Shown: positions 1 to 8,439, numbered from the stretch's first letter. The stretch: DNA of 42,828 bases from Verrucomicrobiota bacterium (GCA_028873295.1 JAGWKO010000006.1:1-42828), one strand, 5' to 3'. Notes: generated by a model not told the origin, from the sequence alone. Made by a program: numbers and translations.

Positions 1-80
1 AGTTTTTGCCTGACCTCTTCCTCTTTTGTCGCTGAGACCGCCTTGCCGCGTATGGGATCACTGAACCTGTACGAGCCCAT
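1..80 (-). CDS. 5' end of a protein resembling the type I restriction R-subunit N-terminal domain (partial)
   Basis: An ATG at 78-80 on the minus strand opens a frame that stays open to the window edge, giving 26 codons. It reads MGSYRFSDPIRGKAVSATK followed by EEEVRQK. The DPIRGK...T.EEEVRQ pattern is what I recall from the start of HSDR_N_2-type proteins, small nuclease-like relatives of type I restriction R subunits. A Shine-Dalgarno stretch (AGAGGAG) lies about 9 nt before the ATG, inside the end of hpf. The start overlaps the hpf stop by 23 nt, so the two genes are probably co-transcribed. Only the first residues are visible, so the identity rests on a short motif, and restriction activity should not be assumed for a stand-alone domain. 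Confidence 0.5.
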   Translation of the reverse strand, partial: MGSYRFSDPIRGKAVSATKEEEVRQK

Positions 81-678
81 AGTTTTCATCTCCTCTACGG
101 TAGATCAGCTTCATCTTCTGATCTTCTTCAGAGCGATAGATGAGGAAGGGCTCTCCTGTGATCTCCATCTTCATGACGGCTTCATCTTGTGTTAATATTT
201 TGAGCTGCATGGTTTCTCGGGCAACGACAGGATGCACTTTCCAAAGATCTTCCTGTTCTTTTGCCGTTTCCGCTGCGATTTCATCATTGATTGCCTGGAG
301 CGTATCTCGAAGAGGTTGAATGATGTTGACGTGGATATCGACAGCGGATCTGCTCTTTGCGCGATGGGATTGAAGCTTCCCTTTGTATCTGCGGATCAGC
401 TGCAGGAGGCGATCGGAGGCTTTGTCGATGGCCGCGTAGAGGTTATCAGTATTTGCATGTACCTTAATATGGTAGTGGGCGCAATTCATCAGGATGGAGC
501 AATCTGTTTCAAGTTTCTGTGTGTCAAGGGTTACGGTTACATCGATGATCTCTTTGCAGAGTTGTTCGGCTTTCTCCAATTTTTTAGAGACGTAGGTGCG
601 GATTGCATCTGTAATTTCCAGATGTTTTCCAACGATATAGATTGTATATCCTTCTTTTGCAAATTCTTTCTTATCCAT
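58..678 (-). CDS. hpf: Ribosome hibernation promoting factor, long form
   Basis: 206 aa. The N-terminal ~110 residues match the RaiA/HPF fold (start: YTIYIVGKHLEITDAIRTYV, then basic helices with LIRRYKGKLQSH). The C-terminal ~60 residues form the extra S30AE_C domain that lets long HPF dimerise (EPFLIYRSEEDQKMKLIYRR, then GDENYGLV). In the family, long HPF joins two 70S ribosomes into inactive 100S dimers when growth slows, which would suit a developmental cycle with a dormant infectious form. AGGAG lies 4 nt before the ATG and a good promoter lies at 711-739. The gene appears to be first of an operon with the partial gene at 1-80. Very secure call. Confidence 0.93.
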   Translation of the reverse strand: MDKKEFAKEGYTIYIVGKHLEITDAIRTYVSKKLEKAEQLCKEIIDVTVTLDTQKLETDCSILMNCAHYHIKVHANTDNLYAAIDKASDRLLQLIRRYKGKLQSHRAKSRSAVDIHVNIIQPLRDTLQAINDEIAAETAKEQEDLWKVHPVVARETMQLKILTQDEAVMKMEITGEPFLIYRSEEDQKMKLIYRRGDENYGLVQVQ

Positions 679-710
679 CAGACTCCTGGACCTGTTTGCT
701 CTTTTTTTTC

Positions 711-739
711 ACTCTATCACCTTTTCTTCCGCGTGCCAA
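711..739 (-). promoter_or_regulatory. Predicted sigma-70-type promoter for hpf
   Basis: On the minus strand, TTGGCA (734-739) is followed after 17 nt by TAGAGT (711-716), about 32 nt upstream of the hpf ATG. Spacing is ideal and both boxes have four matches to consensus. Prediction only. Confidence 0.45.
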
Positions 740-792
740 GCCCTTTCCTCCTCGACTTTGTTTTGATCAACCCTGTAGTATCTACTGAAGAA

Positions 793-831
793 CCCGAAAA
801 TCGACAGAACCTCAGTTACGCAAGAGGTCTA
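793..831 (+). repeat. Dispersed repeat, copy 1 (long form)
   Basis: The core CAGTTACGCAAGAGGTC is preceded by CCCGAAAATCGACAGAACC. It matches the copy at 4568-4605, in inverted orientation, over nearly its full length with about three differences. It sits between hpf and recO and ends 17 nt before the recO ATG. ACCTC and GAGGT can pair around a 10-nt loop. See the separate finding on this repeat family. Confidence 0.8.
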
Positions 832-848
832 TTACTGGGATAGGTTCA

Positions 849-1463
849 ATGGCAGAAGAGAGTACAGAGGGGGTCTGTTTGCAAGAGATTGCCTATCTGG
901 AAAAGGGGACAATCCTTAAGATTTTTACGCTTAACCATGGTCTTGTTTCCTGTTTCAGGAAAAGGGGGCTACCCAATTGTGGTCCTTTTTGTCATGGGGA
1001 GTGGGTGATCAGGCCGGGGAGGGGAGATCTCTTCCATCTCGTCGATGTCACTCTTCATGATCTCTTTCTTCCTTTGCGCAGCTCTTACGCCCTGCTCATG
1101 AGCGCGGGGAAAATAGCAAGGAATCTTCTCCGCTCGCAGTTCCCCGGGAAAAGCGCTCCCGCACTCTACAAACTGCTCTTGCGCTATTTTCAGAAAATGG
1201 AGGACCTCTCCCAACATCTGCCATCGCTTACAGGGAGCTTCCAGATTAAACTGCTTGTGCATGAAGGACTTTTTTCTGCGGAAATGCGTCCCGCAGAGCT
1301 TTTCACTGTAGAAGAGTGGGAGCAGGTGATCATGCTCGGCGCTGTCTCTACCTTTTCCCAAATGAGTTCTTTTTGTCTTTCTCGTGAACTGGAAGAGAAG
1401 ATCGATCGTTTCTTCCAGAATAGATGCCAGCAGGATCGCACCGAAAGGGACTCGAACCCCTAA
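849..1463 (+). CDS. recO: DNA repair protein RecO
   Basis: 204 aa, within the range of short chlamydial RecO proteins. The N-terminus has the OB-fold pattern of the family (TEGVCLQEIAYLEKGTILKI, then FTLNHGL). A helical C-terminal half follows (ALYKLLLRYFQKMEDL). RecO works with RecR to load RecA on gapped DNA. The ATG is preceded by GGGATAGG at about 5 nt, just after repeat copy 1. The zinc-binding cysteines of many RecO proteins are not obvious. Oddity: the stop codon lies inside the oppositely oriented tRNA-Arg gene, so the last nine residues (TERDSNP tail) are read antisense through the tRNA T-arm. The native end was probably lost or eroded. Confidence 0.8.
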   Translation: MAEESTEGVCLQEIAYLEKGTILKIFTLNHGLVSCFRKRGLPNCGPFCHGEWVIRPGRGDLFHLVDVTLHDLFLPLRSSYALLMSAGKIARNLLRSQFPGKSAPALYKLLLRYFQKMEDLSQHLPSLTGSFQIKLLVHEGLFSAEMRPAELFTVEEWEQVIMLGAVSTFSQMSSFCLSRELEEKIDRFFQNRCQQDRTERDSNP

Positions 1464-1509
1464 CCGCTTGGTCCGAAGCCAAGTGCTCTATCCATTGAGC
1501 TATCGGTGC
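1437..1509 (-). tRNA. tRNA-Arg (anticodon TCG)
   Basis: The reverse complement folds as a cloverleaf. The acceptor GCACCGA pairs with TCGGTGC, with G as discriminator. The anticodon stem CTTGG/CCAAG holds the loop CTTCGGA, giving anticodon TCG, which reads CGA. The T arm contains GGTTCGAGTCC. CCA is not encoded (GATC follows). The 3' end overlaps the 3' end of recO on the opposite strand by 27 nt. Confidence 0.93.
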
Positions 1510-1532
1510 AAAGGATAGGTTCGTATTCAGAT

Positions 1533-1616
1533 TGCGAAAGGGGGGACTCGAACCCCCACGAGAGTAAACCCGCTACCACCTCAAGGTAGTGCGTCTGCCA
1601 ATTCCGCCACCTTCGC
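1533..1616 (-). tRNA. tRNA-Leu (anticodon GAG)
   Basis: 84-nt class II tRNA. The acceptor GCGAAGG pairs with CTTTCGC, followed by discriminator A. The anticodon stem CTACC/GGTAG carries loop TTGAGGT with anticodon GAG, which reads CUU/CUC. A long variable arm is present and the T loop is GTTCGAG. No CCA is encoded. It lies 23 nt upstream of tRNA-Arg in the same direction, so both are probably one transcript. Confidence 0.93.
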
Positions 1617-1679
1617 TTAGGATTGAATATGCAAAAAAATAGGAGATCCCAGCATACTACAAATGGCAAAAAAAAGTCG

Positions 1680-1901
1680 ATGCGCAAAATTTTTCTCTTC
1701 GCTATCCGCCTCTACCAGTGTGCTCTCAGTCCTTTTTTGGGGTCCTGCTGTCGCTTTATTCCCAGCTGTTCCGAGTACGCACATGAGGCTATTACCAGGC
1801 ATGGCGCGATGAAAGGACTTTTTTTAACCGTGCGCCGCCTTTTGAAATGTCACCCCTTCCATCCGGGAGGTATCGATCCACCTCCGCCGGGCGGGGGTTG
1901 A
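1680..1901 (+). CDS. yidD: Membrane protein insertion efficiency factor YidD
   Basis: 73 aa when read from the ATG at 1680 (MRKIFLFAIRLYQCALSPF). The family signature is clear: CRFIPSCSEYAHEAI with three cysteines, a GAMKGLFLTVRRLLKCHPFHPGG core, and a proline/glycine-rich tail. YidD is an amphipathic inner-membrane-associated protein that helps YidC/Sec insertion. In-frame TTG (1623) and ATG (1629) codons lie upstream, but the extra residues are basic, low-complexity and unlike the family, so 1680 is preferred. The TGA stop overlaps the -35 box of the accD promoter. Confidence 0.88.
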   Translation: MRKIFLFAIRLYQCALSPFLGSCCRFIPSCSEYAHEAITRHGAMKGLFLTVRRLLKCHPFHPGGIDPPPPGGG

Positions 1902-1926
1902 TTCCTGGGAGGGAGGGTGCTATAGT
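1898..1926 (+). promoter_or_regulatory. Predicted promoter for accD-dut-ptsN
   Basis: TTGATT (1898-1903), a 17-nt spacer, then TATAGT (1921-1926), 23 nt before the accD ATG. This is one of the best sigma-70-like matches in the window. It overlaps the yidD stop codon, which suggests accD starts its own transcript. Confidence 0.55.
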
Positions 1927-1949
1927 GCCCCACCAAAGAGAGTAGCAAG

Positions 1950-2876
1950 ATGGGTTTTTTCTCCCGTAGTGGACCAAAAATTAAAGTTCAAACCACGAAA
2001 AAAGATAGTTTTAGTGGGTGGATTCAATGTTCCGGTTGCTCTGAGCTTATTCATGCAAATGAGCTGCAGCAAAATCTTAACTGTTGCCCCAAGTGTCAAC
2101 ACCATTATCGACTCTCCCTGGAGAAGAGGATAGAGCTTCTTTCTGATCCTGGGACTTTTCAGGAATTATTTACCAATGTAAGACCGGTGGATGAGCTCTC
2201 TTTTTTTGATACGGAGAGTTACGAGAAGCGTTTGCGAGATGCGACCGGGAAAACGGGGCGAACTGAAGCGGTAGCTGTAGGTATCTGTGAATTGGAGGGG
2301 CATAAAATTGCCTTGGGGGTGCTCGATTTCTCCTTTATGGGGGGGTCGATGGGTTCTGTGGTGGGGGAGCGTTTAACGTTGTTGATCGAAGAGGCGCTGC
2401 GCCTGAGGCTGCCGCTTCTTCTTGTCTCTGCCTCTGGAGGGGCGCGCATGCAGGAGTCTACTCTTTCTTTGATGCAGATGGCCAAAACGGCTGCGGCGCT
2501 TGCCAAGCTGCATGAGGCGCATATTCCCTATATTTCTCTTTTGACAAATCCGACCACAGGAGGGGTGACTGCCTCTTTTGCTACTCTGGGCGATCTCATT
2601 TTTGCAGAGCCCGATGCGCTGATTGCCTTTGCAGGGCCGCGTGTGGTTGAGCAGACGATTGGGCAGAAATTACCTCCCAATGCTCAAAAATCAGAATTTC
2701 TTTTAGAAAGAGGGATGATCGATGGGATCATCAAGCGCTCCGACTTGCGCAGTCGTCTTGCTTTTTTCTTCGATTTTTTTAACTCCAAAGATCAGCTTGC
2801 CGAAAAAACTGCTTTGGGAGTATACCGAGAACCCACTCCTTTGAGAAGTGGTCAAAGTGAAGAAGCCCTTATCTAG
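1950..2876 (+). CDS. accD: Acetyl-CoA carboxylase carboxyltransferase subunit beta
   Basis: 308 aa, usual family length. The N-terminal zinc ribbon is complete (C27, C30, C46, C49, in CSGC and CPKC). The crotonase-like carboxyltransferase core follows, with [19 protein letters not shown] and [13 protein letters not shown]. With AccA it transfers the carboxyl group from biotin-AccB to acetyl-CoA, giving malonyl-CoA for fatty acid synthesis. Its partners accB and accC lie at 40840-42656; accA is not in the window. The gene leads accD-dut-ptsN, the chlamydial order CT293-CT291 as I recall it. The start follows GAGAG and a strong promoter. Confidence 0.95.
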   Translation: MGFFSRSGPKIKVQTTKKDSFSGWIQCSGCSELIHANELQQNLNCCPKCQHHYRLSLEKRIELLSDPGTFQELFTNVRPVDELSFFDTESYEKRLRDATGKTGRTEAVAVGICELEGHKIALGVLDFSFMGGSMGSVVGERLTLLIEEALRLRLPLLLVSASGGARMQESTLSLMQMAKTAAALAKLHEAHIPYISLLTNPTTGGVTASFATLGDLIFAEPDALIAFAGPRVVEQTIGQKLPPNAQKSEFLLERGMIDGIIKRSDLRSRLAFFFDFFNSKDQLAEKTALGVYREPTPLRSGQSEEALI

Positions 2877-2883
2877 AGGTCTT

Positions 2884-3330
2884 ATGAAACGTATTCCGGT
2901 ACCAATTCAAATTTCCAACGAAGAGCTTTTGCCTCGCTATGCGACTCTGGGAGCAAGCGGTGCAGATCTTAAAGCTCATCTTACGGCCCCTGTAGAGATT
3001 GCCCCTGGGGCTTCAGCTCTGATTCCAACTGGCGTGCGTTGTGAAGTGCCCGACGGGTATGAGTTACAAGTGCGACCGCGCAGCGGTTTTGCGGTGAGGG
3101 ATCAGCTGACTGTGTTGAATACACCTGGGACAATCGATGCAGATTTCCGAGGAGAAATCTGTGTGATTCTGATCAACCACGGAAAAAAAAACTTTGTGGT
3201 GGAGCCTGGGATGAGAATTGCTCAATTGGTGCTTGCTCCTGTAGTGCAGGCAGATTTTCTGCTTATCGGAGAGGCATTGTCGGTAACTGAGAGAGGGGAG
3301 AGCGGCTTTGGCCATACTGGCGCACATTAA
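2884..3330 (+). CDS. dut: dUTP diphosphatase
   Basis: 148 aa from the ATG at 2884, close to the chlamydial size. All five trimeric dUTPase motifs are visible: [37 protein letters not shown], and the C-terminal [10 protein letters not shown] arm that closes over the nucleotide. It hydrolyses dUTP to dUMP and pyrophosphate, keeping uracil out of DNA. AGAGG lies 5 nt before the ATG. An in-frame GTG further upstream would overlap accD and add a non-conserved leader, so it is rejected. It is 7 nt after accD and overlaps ptsN. Confidence 0.95.
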   Translation: MKRIPVPIQISNEELLPRYATLGASGADLKAHLTAPVEIAPGASALIPTGVRCEVPDGYELQVRPRSGFAVRDQLTVLNTPGTIDADFRGEICVILINHGKKNFVVEPGMRIAQLVLAPVVQADFLLIGEALSVTERGESGFGHTGAH

Positions 3331-3811
3331 GAGGTTGAACTCGTCAGACAGAAAAAAGGGAACAAAGGTTTTCCCCTGTCTGGATCCTAACATGATTCTT
3401 TTTCTCGATGTTGAGACAAGGGAAGAGGCGATCGATGCTCTTGTCAACTGCTTCGATGCTACGGGGCGTTTGCCGAGTAAAGAGGCGTTTCGCGCGGCTG
3501 TTTTTTATCGAGAAAAACTTGTCTCTACAGGGATTGGCGTGGGAGTAGCAATTCCTCATGCCAAGATCAAGAGCTGCACGCAATTTTCTATTGCTATAGG
3601 TATTCAACGCCAGAAGGGGATTGAGTGGGAGTCGATCGATCTTTCGCCTGTCCGTCTGATCTTTTTGATTGGAGGCCCGGAGGATCGTCAATCAGACTAC
3701 CTGCAGCTTCTTTCTCAACTCACGTCGGCTGTCAAAAATATTGAAGTGCGTAAAGCTCTTCTCAAAGCGACACATGTCGATCAGGTGCTTGAGCTCTTTT
3801 CCGGGTATTAG
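3308..3811 (+). CDS. ptsN: PTS IIA-like nitrogen regulatory protein, first copy
   Basis: 167 aa with the TTG start at 3308, chosen because GAGAGGGGAG lies about 7 nt upstream; an ATG at 3392 would give a shorter form that begins at [17 protein letters not shown]. The EIIA-Ntr domain covers residues ~28-165, with phospho-acceptor His84 in GVAIPHAKI. In other bacteria IIA-Ntr is phosphorylated by NPr/EI-Ntr and regulates potassium uptake, stress and metabolism by binding partners. It overlaps dut by 23 nt and is followed by a second ptsN gene, as in Chlamydia (CT291-CT290 from memory). The partner kinase is not in this window. Confidence 0.88.
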   Translation: MAILAHIKRLNSSDRKKGTKVFPCLDPNMILFLDVETREEAIDALVNCFDATGRLPSKEAFRAAVFYREKLVSTGIGVGVAIPHAKIKSCTQFSIAIGIQRQKGIEWESIDLSPVRLIFLIGGPEDRQSDYLQLLSQLTSAVKNIEVRKALLKATHVDQVLELFSGY

Positions 3812-3890
3812 ACCTCCAAAAGTTTTTCTGTTGATTTTTCTGCTAGGCGCGTAATTTGTCTTTTGCTATATCTGGGAACCGAGGTAGGCC

Positions 3891-4583
3891 ATGGATCTTA
3901 AACTCAGAGATGTCGCTCAGCTTCTTGATGTGTCGGAAACAACTATTCGGCGCTGGATCGCAGAGAGTAAGATTCCCTATTACCGATTGAGCCAGCAGTA
4001 TCGCTTCAATCGCAGTGAGATTGAAAACTGGGTTCTCAGTTCCAGAAAAGAGGGCGAGTTTGAGCCCTTTGCTGCTGAAGAGCGGGAGCAACATCTCGGT
4101 TCGCAACAGTTCGGGCTTTTTCGGGCCATTCATAAGGGGGGAGTCTTTGCAGATGTCGAAGGAGATACAAAAGAGGCCCTTATTCGCTCTGCGATGAAAC
4201 GCATTGCTTCACACCTCCATCTTGACGCAGAGGTGATGACAGAACTTCTTTTGGATCGGGAGAGATTGATGCCGACAGCCTTATCGCACGGCATTGGTGT
4301 TCCGCACACACGCGACTTTCTTCTCCAGGAGTCCTTTGATGTGGTTACTGTCGTTTTTCCTGCAAAGCCCATCGATTACGGAGCCTTTGATGGAAAGCCG
4401 GTTCATACGCTCTTTTTTCTCTTTGCCTGCGATGATCGCCGCCATCTTCACCTTCTTGCCAAACTGGCACACCTTGCCTCCAGGTCTGACAATCTCTCAT
4501 TCCTGAAAAAACAGCCGGGGAAAAAAGAGCTACTCGAATATATCAAGATTTGGGAAGGTGGTCTCAATAGACCTCTTGCATAA
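3891..4583 (+). CDS. ptsN: PTS IIA-Ntr-like protein with N-terminal helix-turn-helix, second copy
   Basis: 230 aa with two domains. Residues 1-50 are a MerR/excisionase-type DNA-binding helix-turn-helix (LRDVAQLLDVSETTIRRWIA...YRFNRSEIENWV). Residues ~75-220 are an EIIA-Ntr domain with His139 in GIGVPHTRD. The fusion suggests a transcription factor whose DNA binding depends on phosphorylation at His139; this is inference, although chlamydial PtsN_2 has the same layout. GAGGT lies about 6 nt before the ATG. Oddity: the last four residues and the TAA stop (RPLA-stop) are encoded by dispersed repeat copy 2, so the repeat has replaced or defined the C-terminus. Confidence 0.88.
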   Translation: MDLKLRDVAQLLDVSETTIRRWIAESKIPYYRLSQQYRFNRSEIENWVLSSRKEGEFEPFAAEEREQHLGSQQFGLFRAIHKGGVFADVEGDTKEALIRSAMKRIASHLHLDAEVMTELLLDRERLMPTALSHGIGVPHTRDFLLQESFDVVTVVFPAKPIDYGAFDGKPVHTLFFLFACDDRRHLHLLAKLAHLASRSDNLSFLKKQPGKKELLEYIKIWEGGLNRPLA

Positions 4584-4605
4584 CTGAGGTTTTGTCGATT
4601 TTCGG
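4568..4605 (-). repeat. Dispersed repeat, copy 2 (long form)
   Basis: Reverse-complement match to copy 1 at 793-831 over ~38 bp, with core CAGTTATGCAAGAGGTC. It overlaps the 3' end of the second ptsN gene and supplies its stop codon. In the ptsN mRNA, AGACCUC can pair with GAGGUUU around a 10-nt loop. This could act as a weak 3'-end stabiliser or terminator, but the stem is short. Confidence 0.8.
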
Positions 4606-4610
4606 ATTCC

Positions 4611-4640
4611 TTATGAAAAAACGCGGCTCCATTATATAAT
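4611..4640 (+). promoter_or_regulatory. Predicted promoter for the Inc-like gene
   Basis: A perfect TATAAT at 4635-4640 lies 24 nt before the TTG start, within an AT-rich patch. The -35 candidate TTATGA (4611-4616) is 18 nt upstream and weak. This suggests the gene has its own transcript rather than reading through from ptsN. Confidence 0.45.
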
Positions 4641-4664
4641 AATATCAAATAATGGAGACTTGAA

Positions 4665-5756
4665 TTGAATACAGTAAGCAGTGGAATTTTAAGTGCGATA
4701 AATAGTTTTTCTTCGGCTCGGCAGGGAGAGGATGCTTCTTCCGCGACCGTTCGAACGAACAATCTTGCAAGAAAAATTTTTGCAGCTATAGGCATCATCG
4801 GCCTTGCATTGACCCTCTATACTGCTTTTTTGTTTACGGCGTCTCCTGCAATTGTGATAGGGGCGTTTCTTTTTTCTCTGGGCATAATGATCGCAGGCGG
4901 CATCGGGTATTGGCATTACAGCAAGCCGCAAGATCCACCTCCGCAAGAGTCTTCTCAAAGAAGCACACCAAGACCCAGCACCTGTCAAGAGACAAATAAT
5001 AGACGTTCGGAAGGAAGTGGACATAGTGACAATCGCACTTCTTACGGGGAGACTTGTTTGCTTAATAGAGTGCGGCCAGCTACTCCTCCTCCGATAGCAG
5101 TGGCTGTTCCCATACTTCCTGGTGCAACGGTAGTGCCGGGGAGGAGGGGAGTTACGGATCCGCTGACGCGAGTCGCTGTTCTTGCAGAGCAGGAGGCTAT
5201 GCTTCGGGACGTAACTGCTCCGGATATAGAGCGCATACGGGCATTGAAAGATCAAATTCAGAAATTGGAGGGGGAGGAAAAGAGTCGTCGAGCGCGCAAA
5301 GAAGCGATTAACAAGAGCCTTCCATCAAAAGAAGCTGTAATAGATGCCAGAGAACAAGTGGAAAACAGGAGTGGAGAAGAGTTGCAGGCTGAGTTGGAGC
5401 AAAGACAGAGAGAACAGCGCGCTCCGTCTCAAGGTTTTGTACAGGCAATATCAAGGGCATGGAATGGCAATGATTTCAGAAGAGCGGTAGAGCGGGCAAA
5501 GTTTCTTCTTGAAACCAAAAAGAGACCCCCAGAAGACATTGCGAAAATAGAGAGCGAGATCGCCTCCCTTAAGGAAGAGCAAAGTGAATTAGAGGAAAAG
5601 AGCCAAAGTGAGAAGGAGACGCTGCAACGATTGCAGCGGGAGCTTCAGCCTTTGCAGACACAACAACGGCTGTATGAGCAGCGTTTGCTCCTGCAGGGGC
5701 AATTGCGTGAGGCGGGACAAACGCTGCTGAATCAAACACTTCTGAACAGAGCTTAG
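4665..5756 (+). CDS. Candidate inclusion membrane (Inc) protein with coiled-coil tail
   Basis: 363 aa from a TTG start at 4665, supported by GGAG 8-9 nt upstream and a TATAAT box; no ATG fits. Residues 1-33 are Ser/Asn-rich without a signal peptide, as in type III substrates. Residues ~34-88 form a bilobed hydrophobic domain (FAAIGIIGLALTLYTAFLF and IVIGAFLFSLGIMIAGGIGY) split by a short turn, the hallmark of Inc proteins. A proline- and charge-rich linker (90-185) leads to a predicted coiled coil at about 185-360, rich in Glu, Arg, Gln and Leu. It lies between ptsN and clpC, where C. trachomatis has the Inc gene CT288 as I recall. Likely exported by the type III system into the inclusion membrane. 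Host partner unknown. Confidence 0.65.
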   Translation: MNTVSSGILSAINSFSSARQGEDASSATVRTNNLARKIFAAIGIIGLALTLYTAFLFTASPAIVIGAFLFSLGIMIAGGIGYWHYSKPQDPPPQESSQRSTPRPSTCQETNNRRSEGSGHSDNRTSYGETCLLNRVRPATPPPIAVAVPILPGATVVPGRRGVTDPLTRVAVLAEQEAMLRDVTAPDIERIRALKDQIQKLEGEEKSRRARKEAINKSLPSKEAVIDAREQVENRSGEELQAELEQRQREQRAPSQGFVQAISRAWNGNDFRRAVERAKFLLETKKRPPEDIAKIESEIASLKEEQSELEEKSQSEKETLQRLQRELQPLQTQQRLYEQRLLLQGQLREAGQTLLNQTLLNRA

Positions 5757-5767
5757 TCGAAAACTAC

Positions 5768-8299
5768 TCAAGGCACCGGTGAGAGCAGTGGCTGCTCAAC
5801 AAAGAGCAATTTCCCCTCTTTTGCGCTAATGACAAAGTTCTTTTCCATGGAGGGAGCCTCGAGCAGTTTTTCTGCAAGCGGGTCTTCCAGGTATTGCTCA
5901 ATAGCGCGACGCAGCGGCCTTGCTCCCATTTCAGGTACATAGCCCTTTTCGACAAGGAGAGTGCGAGCGCTTTCATCAAGAACCACGTCGATCTTCTTTT
6001 TGGCAAGACGCGCTTTGAGCTTGCTAAATTCGATATCAACCACTTGCTGCAGAGCCTCTTTAGTCAAGGTGCGGAAGATCACAAGAGAATCGAGTCGGTT
6101 AATGAATTCCGGTTTAAAATGTTTTTTTACCGAGCTCTCGATCTTCTCCTGCATTGTCTTGTAGTCGATGATGCTCTCTTTTACCCCAAACCCTACCTCA
6201 GTTGATTTGCGGATCAGATCTGCTCCCAAATTGGAGGTCATAATGATGATTGTGTTGCGAAAATCAATTTTGCGCCCAACAGCATCCGTCAGTTTGCCCT
6301 CCTCCAAAATCTGCAACAGAAGGTTCATCACATCGGGATGAGCCTTTTCTACCTCATCAAAGAGAACGACAGAATAGGGACGCCGCCTTACCTGCTCCGT
6401 AAGCTGTCCCCCCTCCTCATATCCCACATAACCGGGAGGAGAGCCAGTCATGCGACTGACAGCGAACTTCTCCATGTACTCGGACATATCCACCTGAATC
6501 AGAGCATCTTCCCCACCAAACATGTGCTGCGCAAGAAGTCTTGCAAGGTGCGTTTTCCCAACGCCTGTTGGGCCTAAAAAGAGGAAAGCCCCAATAGGAC
6601 GACGCGGATCTTTGATGTCCGACCTGCTCCTTCGAATCGCCTTGCATACTGTGCCGAGCGCATCATCCTGACCAATGACTTGAGAGCGCAGTATTTCTTC
6701 CATTTTCAACACTTTTTCCGTCTCCCCCTCGGTCAGACGCGTTACGGGAACACCTGTCTGTTTTGCGACGATTGCTGCGATTTCATCTTCGTCGACGACA
6801 GGAAGATGCTCCTCTTTGTGCGCTTCCCACTCTACCTTAGCGCGATCGAGCTGGTCTTTGAGCTGTTTTTCCTTATCTCGCAACTTCGCAGCTTTTTCAT
6901 ATTCCTGATGGCCAATTGCCTCTTCTTTGGCAACTCGAGCCTCTTCAATGGTCGTCTCAAGAGTCATAAAGTGCGAGGGGTGATGCATGACAGCAACGCG
7001 CGCTTTGGCTCCCGCTTCATCGAGAATATCGATGGCTTTATCAGGAAGGGAACGCCCTGGAAAGTAGCGATCAGAGAGAACAACAGCCGCCTTAATCGCT
7101 CCCGGGGTGTAGTTGCACTTATGGTGCTCCTCATACTTTGCCTTTAGTCCGGAGAGGATGGAGATGCTCTCATCAACTGTGGGAGGATGAACGATAATCT
7201 TTTGAAAGCGCCGTTCAAGAGCAGGATCCTTCTCAATGTGTTTGCGATACTCATCAAAGGTGGTGGCGCCAATGCACTGCAGCTCTCCGCGGGAAAGGGC
7301 AGGTTTGAGAATATTGGAAGCATCGATTGCTCCTTCCGCAGCCCCTGCTCCTACAATGGTGTGCAGTTCGTCGATGAAGAGAAGAACGTTTCCATTCTTT
7401 CTGATCTCATCCATTACTGCCTTGATGCGCTCTTCAAATTGCCCGCGATATTTTGTTCCGGCGATCATGAGAGTCAGGTCGAGGGAAATCAATTTTTTTC
7501 TGCGCAGATTTTCAGGTACCTCTCCCTTTACAATCGCATGGGCAAGGCCCTCGACAATAGCAGTCTTCCCAACGCCTGCCTCACCAATCAGCACGGGATT
7601 GTTCTTTCTTCTGCGACAGAGAATTAAGATCAGTCGCTCCACCTCTTCGCGACGTCCAATCACAGGGTCCATCTTTCCTTCGCGACACATCTCTGTCAGA
7701 TCGTGACCGTAGGCCTTGAGAGCCGGCATCTTGTCCAATCCGCCAGCAGAGGCCATATTGGTTTTCTCCGTATGAGCTCCCGCATGTGCTCCCGCGCGCT
7801 CCGATTGGGCGCTCTGCGGATTCCCGCCATTATTTGGTCCCATGTGCGGCAGCTGAAGGTTAAAGGTCTCGAGCTCCTTTAATACCTCGTTACGCACCTC
7901 CTTGAGATTGACATGGAGATTCTCAAGGACGTGAGCTGCCATGCCCTGAGTCTCGCGCAAAAGGGCAAGAAGAAGGTGCTCTGTTCCCACATAATTGTGG
8001 TTCAATGTGCTCGCCTCTTCATTGGCAAATTCAAATACTTTTTTCACTTTGCTGGTCAACGCCGGGTCGCCATAAACTTGGATCTCAGGTCCAAATCCAA
8101 CGATTTTCTCAATCTCGGTGCGCACCATTTCATAGTCGAGGTTCAAATTTTTCAATACATTGACCGCTATCCCCTGGCCTAATTTCATAAGTCCAAGTAA
8201 CACGTGTTCTGTTCCTAAGTAGTTGTGGTTCAGGCGCTGAGCTTCTTTCTTGGCAAGCTTGATCACCTGTTTGGCGCGGTTAGTGAATTTATCGAACAT
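5768..8299 (-). CDS. clpC: ATP-dependent Clp protease ATP-binding subunit ClpC
   Basis: 843 aa, close to chlamydial ClpC. Two Clp-N repeats (1-145) precede AAA domain 1, with Walker A GEAGVGKT (239-246) and Walker B LLFIDE (306-311). A UVR/middle coiled region follows (~450-485, [20 protein letters not shown]). AAA domain 2 has GPTGVGKT (576-583) and the ClpP-docking loop tripeptide VGF (702-704). It unfolds substrates for ClpP in the cytoplasm. The short Gly/Ala/His-rich linker at ~155-190 is variable. GGGAG is 8-9 nt from the ATG and a TACAAT -10-like box lies at 8317-8322. It converges with the Inc-like gene, only 11 nt apart, with no clear terminator hairpin. Confidence 0.96.
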   Translation of the reverse strand: MFDKFTNRAKQVIKLAKKEAQRLNHNYLGTEHVLLGLMKLGQGIAVNVLKNLNLDYEMVRTEIEKIVGFGPEIQVYGDPALTSKVKKVFEFANEEASTLNHNYVGTEHLLLALLRETQGMAAHVLENLHVNLKEVRNEVLKELETFNLQLPHMGPNNGGNPQSAQSERAGAHAGAHTEKTNMASAGGLDKMPALKAYGHDLTEMCREGKMDPVIGRREEVERLILILCRRRKNNPVLIGEAGVGKTAIVEGLAHAIVKGEVPENLRRKKLISLDLTLMIAGTKYRGQFEERIKAVMDEIRKNGNVLLFIDELHTIVGAGAAEGAIDASNILKPALSRGELQCIGATTFDEYRKHIEKDPALERRFQKIIVHPPTVDESISILSGLKAKYEEHHKCNYTPGAIKAAVVLSDRYFPGRSLPDKAIDILDEAGAKARVAVMHHPSHFMTLETTIEEARVAKEEAIGHQEYEKAAKLRDKEKQLKDQLDRAKVEWEAHKEEHLPVVDEDEIAAIVAKQTGVPVTRLTEGETEKVLKMEEILRSQVIGQDDALGTVCKAIRRSRSDIKDPRRPIGAFLFLGPTGVGKTHLARLLAQHMFGGEDALIQVDMSEYMEKFAVSRMTGSPPGYVGYEEGGQLTEQVRRRPYSVVLFDEVEKAHPDVMNLLLQILEEGKLTDAVGRKIDFRNTIIIMTSNLGADLIRKSTEVGFGVKESIIDYKTMQEKIESSVKKHFKPEFINRLDSLVIFRTLTKEALQQVVDIEFSKLKARLAKKKIDVVLDESARTLLVEKGYVPEMGARPLRRAIEQYLEDPLAEKLLEAPSMEKNFVISAKEGKLLFVEQPLLSPVP

Positions 8300-8354
8300 A
8301 GAACATCTCCCCCTCTATTGTAGCACCTTGCTTCTTTTGGGCCTACCCGAATAA

Positions 8355-8387
8355 GTAGACCTCAGTTACGCAAGAGGTCTAGTAGAC
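8355..8387 (+). repeat. Dispersed repeat, copy 3, flanked by GTAGAC
   Basis: Copy of the core CAGTTACGCAAGAGGTC in the gap between the divergent clpC and lipoate-transferase-like genes. Here the palindrome is longest: AGACCTC and GAGGTCT pair over 7 bp. The hexamer GTAGAC stands on both sides (8355-8360 and 8382-8387), which could be a target duplication or chance, since TAGAC is part of the palindrome. The rest of 8300-8439 shows only weak promoter-like boxes. Confidence 0.75.
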
Positions 8388-8439
8388 AGGTCCTGGGACT
8401 ATTGCTTACTATAGCCTTCTCATAAGGACTTGGTGGAAG

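Noticed and set aside
232-843. 203-codon open frame on the plus strand opposite hpf
   Set aside because: It lies almost fully antisense to a clear hpf gene, its residues are low in typical protein character, and its end runs through the dispersed repeat.
1460-1802. Minus-strand open frames over the tRNA pair
   Set aside because: They are read through tRNA genes and have no support as proteins.
3805-3825. TATTAGACCTCC after the first ptsN gene as another repeat copy
   Set aside because: Only nine bases match (TAGACCTC plus one), and they include the gene's own stop codon; too short to call.
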